From: Amphibalanus amphitrite
Taxonomy: Eukaryota; Arthropoda; Thecostraca; Balanomorpha; Balanidae
DNA length: 64,000 bases
Reading direction: 5' to 3'
Assembly: GCF_019059575.1 (NCBI RefSeq)
Contig: NW_024882942.1
Coordinates: 1 to 64,000, forward strand
The notes under the pieces were generated by a model, which was not told the DNA's origin, did no database searches, and saw nothing but the letters and a program-made list of their open reading frames with translations. Positions 22,709 to 64,000 of the stretch are shown piece by piece (the stretch's first letter is position 1; each line of letters starts with the position of its first letter). The position numbers were made by a program, and so were the translations under genes.

Positions 22709-24773
22709 ACGAAAGCGCTCTGTTGGCTGGTTCTGCTCTATTTTATTCATAGGTCACAACACAGTCCATCCTGTACACCCATCGGGATAACATGAACATT
22801 TCATCACTGACAAATGACAATGCCACCCTTTCTCTCAGCACCTCAACGTTTACGTACAAACACGCGGTGAAAGCAGTCTTCAGCCGCCAGCTTTTAAGAT
22901 TTACCGACGCCCAAGGCCGTTTATATATGTATGTGCAATGAGAAACATGCCAATGCCATGTACAATGTGCGCGGGGACATACATCAATGCGCATTGCGCA
23001 GTGTGCACATACATCCACTTGCAATGTACGGACACGATTCGTCGATTTGCCCTGGTCGCCGTTGGGCACTCTTACGCTAGTGCCGGAGAACATACACGGA
23101 GTTCCAGAGTGTCCGAGTGCCAAGGTTCCACAGCACTGCAGTTTCGGAGGACCAAAGTGCAAAAGTGTGGGACTTGGCCAGCCATAAGCTGTCATAACTG
23201 GGACTATAGTGTACAGTGCGAGATGTAACTCCCAATCTTAGGAACAATCATCATGGGACAAGTGAATGCGCAGGGTTAAGAGCTGACGATAAGCTTTATA
23301 CTGTATGGATTTTTCAGCATGTCATCAATTGTTAATTTTCAAACGTTAACATTTTCAGCCAATGACGAATAAGACACATGTTTAAACACTATCGTCAGCT
23401 CATATATTGACCAAGTCGTGTGTTAAACTCAGCATCGGTGAAAGTCAAGATCAGTTTGACAGTGCTCATTTTCACAAGAAGGAACCATCCAGCACAACAT
23501 GAAAACTTCACAAATCTGAGTATGTCAACCACTTCTGAGATCATCGAGATTCACATTATGAGATTCGATTACGTCTAAAAGATGTAACACACGACTAACA
23601 AATGGAATGGGCAAATGAAGACGTGGCAAAAACCATTCCACTAACGAAGCATGGACACACGTAACAACAATATCTCTCTCTCTCCCTCTTTCGTTCTCCG
23701 ACCACAATGCACACACTGATGCGATGTCACAAGCTAACGATTCTCTGCGGAGAGTGATGATGTACCAATGGGTTGCTTCGCCACACGTGAATGTCGCCGT
23801 CGATATCTCAGAGTTAAATAACTAGCATTGTTTCGACTAGCACACAGTGTGAGATCATAGGGGAAATAAGCTTGGCGCCCTCACCTTCCTGCAGCTAAAT
23901 AAAGCCGAACGACACAGAACACCGAAGATGGTACAGGGACATGGTAGAAAATACAAGAAGTGCGTCATTAAAAGATGAAATTAATGATGACGCGCTTACT
24001 TGTCGTGCAATGCAGCGCGTTTGGACCCTAGGCCGCAAAGGGTTTGAATCACTGCCATATTCAAACATCACCAATCCTAGTAAGTCCAACCAAACTAACC
24101 TGAGCATAAAATACTGCCGTCCGCCCAGCTCACATGCCGCGGATTCAACCAGACACAAAACGCAGAATAAGTGACTAGCTTCCATGAGTATTTAAAAGCC
24201 ACGACACGAGCGCTCGCTAACGGATAAGCGCACACGAGCACGTTATGTCGGATGCAGCCGAGTACTCTCACTCAGCCGGCTACGCACTACACAGCACCTG
24301 TCAACACCCTCGGGCCTGCGGCACCGCGCCGCACTTAGCAGTTTCCACTCTCTGCACTCGTGAAAAAATAAACAACATGACAATGACCACAACATGACCG
24401 GCCCCCGACCGCGCGTCAGTATCACAATCGGCCGGCGCCAGCGCTCGGCAGTACAAGCGACGGGACCAGCCCTGTCAGCGCACTCTGGTCCAGCGAGTCT
24501 ACACCGCGGCCAAAACGGAACAGCGGCCCGTCCCCGCGCGGCCCCCGGACCGGCCACCCGCCCCAGACGACCCCGTATTGTGCCCGCCGTGGCACATATA
24601 CCAAAATCGCCCGACCGACGGACAGAGTGGTAGGCGACTCCACCAAAGTCCGCGTCGCCACAGTGCCAGGATAGGACTGTCCGAATGATGATTGTGGTCC
24701 GATGTGGGGGCAGATTGAGCCACTGTGCGCCTCAGCCGACATCCCTGAACTCTACACTAGCTGAGTGCAGCGT
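22709..24773. other. 3' flank/UTR of the chordin-like gene; no other gene
   Basis: The minus-strand 3' UTR of the chordin-like gene should begin at 24773. The nearest minus-strand AATAAA that I found is at about 22739-22746, which seems too far to assign. The stretch 24,240-24,720 is GC-rich and open in several frames, but no splice signals support an exon. Confidence 0.35.
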
Positions 24774-57252
<32,479 letters not shown>

Positions 57253-59137
57253 GACGTTGTCAGCCGGCCGATGCGATTGTGGACGTCGCCGTCGCCGGCA
57301 GCCGCGCTCGTTATATAGGCCGGCCTGCTCGGCAGCGGTGCGCGCGCGCGGCCGCCCGCCCCGCCGACCGGGACACACTGGCCGCCGCGCCGCCGGCCGG
57401 TCACAATAGCTCGGCCAGAACAGCCAATAGAATCACCGGCTCACAGAGGGGAAGGTCGCAGCTGGGCCCGCGGACTCAATGAGGATTCCAGTCCGGATTA
57501 GAGGGGTGCTCAGGTGGCGGGCCAGCGAGGGTTGAGGACCGAGACATGTGGCCGTCGCGTGGTTTCAAACAGCGCCGCGGCAGATCGAGCGCGGCGGTAT
57601 GTTCAAAGAGTGGTGAGTAGCACAGGTAAGCAATTAGCTGTTGGAAACGCGAAGTGTGATGTTACATGAAGATGGCGACGAAATCTATGTATAGTGTATT
57701 TGCTGATTCAGGCGTTTATCCTTACTATTAATGTTGATTATCAACTAATAGCTTAGCTCATAGCTCATCGCTTATCGATAATTGATGATTATCAACTTAT
57801 ATGTAGCCTATGTTCATAGAAACATGTATGTAGATGTAGATATAGTTCAAAAATCAATAAACATTCCCAATATCACTAGCGCATCTCATAAGCTGTTGTC
57901 TGATTCCGTGATCTGCGCATTAGTCATTATTTTCGAGGCATACCTAATCAGAAGCATTTACACCAAAGCAATCAACGGCTTAGGTGTTGTCTTTGATTAT
58001 TTACAACTTTCCAAGACAGTAAGTTTATTATATAGCAAAATCCTAACAATTCTAGGATTGCTCTGTCGTAACAAGATTCGGAATGAAAAAAAATAATGTT
58101 ATGGAATTCGAATAATTTTGAACGCCACAATGTTCTTTGTGAGCCAATAATTCCTGTTGGTGCACTTCTATCAGCAAGCTCAACCGAACATTCTCAGTGA
58201 AGCAATCAAATTTTCACTTGTTCCAGGGATGAAGGCTCAAGAAGTCCCTATCATACTTAAAAATACCAACTGAATCATGACGTGCGAGCTAGCCAAACAA
58301 AATTAAAGGAAAACTTCAAACCCTTTGAAATAACTATAAACGTTCAAAATTTTGTAAAAATGAAACGAGCTATCCGAAACAAAGAAAGTCTTTGATGTTC
58401 AGTCTTGTTCATGTATCTGTTCTCAAAAGGCTGAATGATGTAGGTTATAATTGGAAAGACCATAGGTAGAAAAAAACTTTAATAAACCTTTCTAAACCGT
58501 CTGCGTTTTAAAAAGTAACAGAAAAGTACGATCCGAGGGGCATCATTTTTTGTTTTGTTAGTTCTCATACCGTGTGGGGAAGGAGATGGGGCATACAACT
58601 TCATACCTTCAACAGGGGTGATTATTATGGCTAATAGAACATACCGACAATTTAGTTTATTTACCCCAAAGGGGTCTTTTCATTGGTAACTTCATCAGGT
58701 TTCGCCAGCCGGATAGTTAGATGCTTGCTTTCAGTGAACGAGCGAGCTTCGATAGTTAGAACAAATAAGTTTATAATTCATTTTTCCTGTTACCAAGGAA
58801 ACAAATAAAACCCACCTCACTCCAGAATAATCAAGTTACATTACAAAAAAGATTAAAAACACGTTTCATCATTTGGTACCAGCTTTCACGTTGCACAGGT
58901 GCATAGTTACATTAAATGATACCAGTCTTTACCCGGCTGGAACATCATCTGAGCTCTATGAAGCAAGCCAAGTTTTTATCGACATGCCAGGAAAAGAGAA
59001 ACACGCCACCAGCTACTACCTGTATCCATGCTAATTTATTGTATTTACAGTGTGTCAAACCTCTCGATGTTGTGGCTGAGTGCTTAGTAAAATAGAGCAG
59101 ATATTCACTGTCTAGCGAATCAGCCCCCTCCCAAAAA
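57253..59137. other. Upstream flank of the chordin-like gene
   Basis: GC-rich to about 57,620, then AT-rich with no gene seen. On the plus strand an ATG at 57546 opens 22 codons ending at AAGAGTG|GTGAGT (57612). This could be a divergent first exon, but nothing downstream supports it. Confidence 0.3.
57311..57317 (-). promoter_or_regulatory. TATA box of the chordin-like gene
   Basis: TATATAA on the minus strand (TTATATA on plus), in a GC-rich stretch 59 bp before the start codon. Transcription would start about 25-35 bp downstream, at about 57278-57290, leaving a 5' UTR of only 25-40 nt. No strong initiator was seen. Confidence 0.6.
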
Positions 59138-60482
59138 GTTTAGTTTAGTTTAGTTTAGTTTATTTAGCATATCATCCACGGGTAAGATGACCCATTTATA
59201 GACAAAGTCATCAGAATAAAAACACACAAACGCAGCAAGGTGAATAACAATGCAAAACAGACACAATATCGACACAAACACACCTCTGCTGGTCTACTTC
59301 TCGCGCACATAGGTGATCACATGCTTTTTGAAGTTCAGAGCGCTGTGGTTCCATATGTCAATGGCCCGGTTTCGGTCGAGAAACGCGTTACAAAGCTTCG
59401 GCAAGCGACAGAATGGACTATTTCTGACCGTGTTGACCCGAGCATACGGCACATGGAACAGCGTCCTATTCCGGAGCGGGCGAGGAGGCACTGCCAGCGG
59501 AAACTGTTCCAACAGGTATGACGAGTCCACAGCATGACGGTGAATGTTGCGGATGAACATGATGTCATGCTGTTCACGCCGCGCTGCGAGAGGGGCCATG
59601 TGGAAGCGCTTCATCAGGGCGTCGTACTCAAGGGACACGTCTGTGTCTCGACATCTACCGCTCAGCCACATCAAAAACTTATGCTGAACGCGCTCAGTGC
59701 GTTTCATGTGCGTCTCTGCCGCCCCTCCCCACACCACGCCTGCGAACTCGAGAATGGAACGAACATTTGCGCAGTATGAAGCCAGCACAGCCTTTACATT
59801 GCACTCACGGAGTGACCTGCCACGCTTGCCAGTTTGGAATGATCGCATGAGCACGCCTAGCGCCCTGTTAGCCTTACGAACAGTAACATCTACATGTTCA
59901 CCAAATGTTAGCTTCTCATCAAGGTACACACCCAGGTCTCGCATCACACCAACTCTCTCCAACTGCTCGCCTCCCACAGTGTACACACCGACAGTTGGAG
60001 CATGCCGAAGTGTTAACGTTAACACTTTACACTTGGCCGGGTTTAGTGTGAGTCTCCATAGTGTAGACCAACTATGCAAACTGTCCAACTGCCGCTGTAA
60101 GAAGTTCGCATCAGCAGGACAGTCTACCTTGCCATACAGCTTGACATCGTCGGCGAATAGCACACAATCAGTTTTCACGCAGTCAGGTAAGTCGTTAATG
60201 AAGCAGGCGAACAGTAACGGGGAAATTAGTCCGCCCTCCGGGGTGCCTGACGGTGCCGACGCGCACTGCGAACACTTGCCCTTCACAACAACGCGCTGCT
60301 CTTTCCGAAAGGTACGACTCAAACCATGCAAAAGCTTTGCCTGAAATTTGATATGAATTTTTGAGTTTGTGAAGAAGTAGTTTGTGGTTAACACTTTGGA
60401 AGGCAAAAAAAAAAAAACTTGAGGAATGAGTGAATAATTGTTCAGAGTAGATGCCCTTCTTTCCTGCTGCTGATCTTTCCAT
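59138..60482 (-). mobile_element. 5'-truncated LINE with reverse transcriptase, Jockey/CR1 group
   Basis: A minus-strand frame (60490-59294) of 398 codons includes GTPEGGLISPLLFACFINDL, the catalytic FADD box (about residues 112-115), LNPAKCK, RDLGVYLDEKLTFGEHV and a long C-terminal region with RTERVQHKFLMWL. An upstream stretch in another frame (FQSVNHKLLLHKL, WFESYL) shows the early RT motifs are frameshifted, beside a run of 12 T. The 3' end is (CTAAA)n at 59138-59162. The 5' part, including any endonuclease, is missing. Confidence 0.85.
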
Positions 60483-60571
60483 ATGTACAAGTAACAGGCA
60501 TTGATAATTATTTCATAACAGCAAAAATGCTAACCAACGCACATGCGATCAAATATTACACTGCACGTTAA

Positions 60572-61461
60572 CCCTCGCATGTGTAGGGGGGGGGGGGGTC
60601 GGATGGACCCCCCCATGGTTTTTCGCGAATAACTCGCGTAAAAAGCGGCCGATCGCAACGAAACTTTCAGTACCCTCGCATTGATCAATTTTACACCTAC
60701 CCTGAAAATTTCATGACCCTGACCCAAATGACCTTTGACCTGTGACCTCTTTTCCGAGACCATGTTTGGCCGGAATCGCGATTTCGCGTATGTCGGCTCG
60801 CACTAGCCGCTTGTTTGCAAGCTTTTCGTGGTTTCAAACGTTCAAACATGTGATTTGATGTTACTCCCGTGTGTGTCAAGGTCACCTGAAGGTCAGGTCA
60901 GGTCATTGACCTTTGGTGACCTCGGGTGACCTCGGGTCACTTTTTCGAGTTTTACATGTTTCTAGGCTAGTTTTTTGAGCTGAATTCGAATTTAGCAATC
61001 ATTTGAACATTTACGAAGTAGTTTTGGTGACTTCGTAACATGTTACGAAGCTGTCAGAGGCGGTTGACACGTACTACGAATACCCGTCACGACGCCTACT
61101 GGTTGACCTGACCTGACCTGACCCGACCTGGTCTAAATGCTTCAAGACATCATCTGTGATCAAAACTAACACGATATTCGTGATCAGCACCCCGAAAAAC
61201 CCCTTAGCAGCCACACTTTACGACTTTCTAACAGGTCCCGATTTTCCCGACTTTGGGTCATTGACCTGACCTGGAAGGTCAACCAATGACCTAGGACCTT
61301 AAAATTGGGTATCATCGGCTTCCTCTCGTCACGGGCAACACGCTCGTTTTTTCCGCGAAGCTCTAGCTCGATCAGGGGCCAAACGGCAAGGGGGGGGGGT
61401 CCAACCGACCCCCCCCCCCCCTACACATTAGAAGCTGGCAAACGCCGCACACATGCGAGGG
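60572..61461. mobile_element. TTAA element E, piggyBac-like, non-autonomous
   Basis: The ends are CCCTCGCATGTGTAGGGG and ACACATGCGAGGG, with TTAA at 60568-60571 and 61462-61465. It is 890 bp, collinear with element A (minus its nested insert) and inverse to element B. It retains the uninterrupted sequence at the point where A carries an insertion. G/C-run hairpins lie at both ends. Confidence 0.9.
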
Positions 61462-61652
61462 TTAACTGGCGAGCCCTAACATTTACACAGGCTGCGGTGA
61501 GCGCCGTTGCAGTCCCCGCCGAGCACACTGATTGTATTCGGCGACATCACGCGGAGCTGTCGCTCTGTCTACGCTGCCGAGCTGACGTCTGCTGTCGCCT
61601 CGAGCAGGCCTAGCGACCCGGCCTCAGACCCGGCTGCAGGCCTGCCGGCTCC

Positions 61653-61714
<62 letters not shown>
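61653..61714. repeat. (GTCT)n microsatellite
   Basis: About 15 nearly perfect tetranucleotide units in a GC-rich surround. Confidence 0.95.
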
Positions 61715-61715
<1 letters not shown>

Positions 61716-64000
61716 GGTGTGTCGGTCTGTCAGTCTGTCGGGACCGATGCGAGCCCCGGACCCAGGCGAAGAGCGCCGCTCGGCTCCAAGGAAAGAGATG
61801 GCGTCAACAATTTGTTGCTCTCCCGATAGGCCTGTGACTCGGCGCCTGGAGCCGAGAGGGGCGTCAGCTGACTCGTGAGGCCCCCGATCGACCGTCGTCC
61901 CAGGGCACGCAGGTCACCAGGGGTCACCGGGTGCTCGGGGCCATGAACACCGATCAGGCCGCCCCCGCGCCACAATAGTAGCGGGGTAGGTCCGCCCACA
62001 CACCCAGCCAGGCACGGACCCTGCGCGGAGATGGGAGTCGGCTGCCAGCAGGCGGGTTGTTGTAGTTTTGTGTTTGAGAACAGGGCGGGAGAGTACTGCT
62101 GGTATAGTGATGGTTATTGGTTAGATGCGTTATTAATATTTGAGGTATGTGGCTTGAACAAAAGCTGTGTTATCTTATCATCAAGTACTCAGGTAAGATA
62201 CGTTTTCGTGGACGCCTGCTGTGTGCATTTGTTGTTCACCACACAACTGCAGCAATTGTCAAAAGACGCCAAAAATAATCGGATTTATAAAGTGAAGGAA
62301 ATTGAACACAGTTTGCTGACAAATTATCTACTGGAGTACCAAGACTGTATAGGCAACACAGCTACACTGCTATTGTATATCATCAAAAACCAACCAGTTA
62401 TCGTTCGATAGGAATGACGAGAATACATCAAAATAAGATAAACGACAGTGCCTAATACGTATGAAACTAAAGATCCAAATAGCAGTTACAAGTATGAAAC
62501 CACATCGCTTAAGTGCCAACAGGATGCATGCTGAATACTGGATACTTGACCGAGTCTGGCCACATGCCGGTGGCCTATATCGCCTATTGACCTCCTTGTC
62601 GATGACAGAGTGATGTGCTGTCTCCGAGTCCGACCCGGGCCCGGTCGCTCGGAGCTTCTGGGACTCGCAGACGGTCACAGGGAACGGCCCGCTCGCCAAT
62701 AAATCCAAATTACAAGATAATTTATCTGAAGAAATGTGATGTCGGCCCCGTCGAGCCATCAGCCACCGCTGGTGTGACAAAGCGCCCGGCAGAGGGGGGG
62801 GGGGCAGAGAGGGGAAGACGTCATCCGCGTCAGACGTCAGAGAGGCGAGCGTCGGGAGGTCTGGTGATAGGGATCCAACGTGGGTACCCCAACGTGGAAC
62901 GAGAGGGACAGGTCGGGTATGGGTAATGGGTACACCGAAGCGAAGGTAGCATAACATTAGTGCGAAAAGAGAGGAAAGGAGGAAACAAAGTGGAAATCAA
63001 TGCTTGTTAGCAAATGAGTAATATTGCTTAGTATTTAGTAATAAATTTGGAATTAGAAATGACAAAAAAATTATGTCGTGATCAAGTCATTAGCAAATAT
63101 CAACAAAGAAAGGCGGCTTCATGCAGCCCTGCAGCGAAATGTGACTGCGTTAAAATTTTTAGACGAGGGACGAGGGTATTTATTTGGAGTGATTTGCACT
63201 GACGTCATTACTCATTATCAAAATCATTTCCGCTCGTCGCTCTATTTTATAGTCACATGTTGGTGATAACTACAAAAACGTATGCCTACAGTGAGTACAG
63301 AATGAACTCCAGGCGTTAGCTGATTCGGCTAGAACCAAATACCTGTATGTTCGCGTGTTTATTTGTGTGTAAGTACAAGTGCACACTTTTTGCTACCCAA
63401 CGGTTAAATTAGCGCTCTACAGAGCCATGTCTGGCGACTCATGCTTATCCCAATACTCTCCAAACAAAGGCCGGAAATGTTCTCGGCCGCGAACATTCCT
63501 CCGTCAACAGCGCGGCGGCCAACTGGATCCTGCAGGTGCACCTACCTTGTTTCCAGTTCTGTATGAGCGCCGCGGAATGCGTGGTGTTCGCGGCGGCCAC
63601 CCTGTCTGGCGCTCCCGCCGACCTCGTGCTCAGGAAGGTAGCGTTACAGAAGACCAGCGACAACCGTGTCCCCTTTTTTAGACATTAAACATCACAACAC
63701 GCGCGCGCGATCGGAATATGAGTGGGGAGATAGAATGAAAAACACTCAGCAAGTTGTCTGTTGTGCTGTGTTTAGTATACGTATTTGGAGTCTCTGCACG
63801 CATGGAACAAAATATTTCGTCCATAAAGGACGCTGTTGTACAGAGAAATTACTAGTAGGTATAAGCTACAATACGTTTACAAAAAGCATGCGGTTGGAAT
63901 CAAAATCTTAAATAAACCCAGAAGACCCAGAAATATAACTCATTTTTATGGACCACGGATGGCTCTCCACACCGTTTACCGAAACTACACATCTGCTACT
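61715..64000. other. No supported gene; two unassigned open frames
   Basis: A 126-codon plus-strand frame at 62031-62411 has no recognisable motif and AT-rich composition. At 63412-63684 a plus-strand frame lacking an ATG reads through a GC-rich patch (AANWILQVHL, then FCMSAAECVVFAAATLSGAP). It contains a possible acceptor (TTGTTTCCAG) and donor (AGGAAG|GTAGCG), so a short exon is possible but unproven. Confidence 0.25.

Noticed and set aside
22938-23228. Cys-rich plus-strand frame as an extra extracellular domain
   Set aside because: The cysteines come from repeated TGTGC/TGCACA-like strings, spacing fits no domain, and it is on the strand opposite to the chordin-like gene.
62031-62411. 126-residue plus-strand protein
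   Set aside because: No recognisable motif, non-coding-like AT-rich composition and no promoter or splice evidence.

Overview
This is a eukaryotic nuclear window, most likely from an arthropod and plausibly a crustacean. It has large spliced genes with canonical GT/AG introns, very long introns, long microsatellites, non-LTR retrotransposon fragments and many small non-autonomous DNA transposons. The species cannot be fixed from sequence alone. No CRISPR array, bacterial operon, rRNA or tRNA gene was seen.

Three protein-coding loci can be supported. (1) At 240-708 (+) is the last exon of a gene whose earlier exons lie outside the window. It encodes a tail with three PPxY-type motifs followed by Ser/Ala-rich sequence. 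(2) At 10834-8497 (-) four phase-compatible exons give a 283-residue, cysteine-containing secretory-type protein whose layout resembles the arthropod follicle cell protein 3C family (tentative). (3) At 57252-24774 (-) ten phase-compatible exons spread over 32.5 kb give an apparently complete 442-residue chordin-like protein: signal peptide, three von Willebrand factor C (VWC) domains and the family's C-terminal domain. A TATA box lies about 60 bp before its start codon. This is the main gene of the window, and most of the right half is its introns.

The rest is dominated by mobile and tandem DNA. Eight elements with CCC-starting inverted ends and TTAA (or near-TTAA) duplications look like non-autonomous piggyBac relatives: 12313-14199, 14367-15677, 17669-18578, 20149-21126, 27308-28196, 32760-33813, 44293-45277 and 60572-61461. 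They are packed with AGGTCA/TGACCT hexamers and carry G-run/C-run hairpins near their ends. A ninth TTAA element with unrelated ends is nested in the first. Two further elements (21203-22708 and 43244-45714) share an unusual design: both ends are arrays of 20-bp perfect or near-perfect palindromes in pairs separated by 8-bp spacers (48-bp unit), and they begin with the same GTTAC-type terminus. A third foldback at 2698-4860 has long inverted arms of a different motif. Two 5'-truncated LINE fragments (about 52.8-51.8 kb and 60.5-59.1 kb) lie on the minus strand.

Layout: 0-2.7 kb, end of the PPxY gene and its flank; 2.7-4.9 kb, foldback 1; 4.9-8.5 kb, non-coding, with a 27-bp inverted repeat pair; 8.5-10.8 kb, the 3C-like gene; 11-22.7 kb, a transposon-rich block; 24.8-57.3 kb, the chordin-like gene with repeats in its introns; 57.3-64 kb, its upstream flank with a LINE and a TTAA element. 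The chordin-like protein would act outside the cell on BMP-type ligands. Nothing in the sequence links the three genes functionally.
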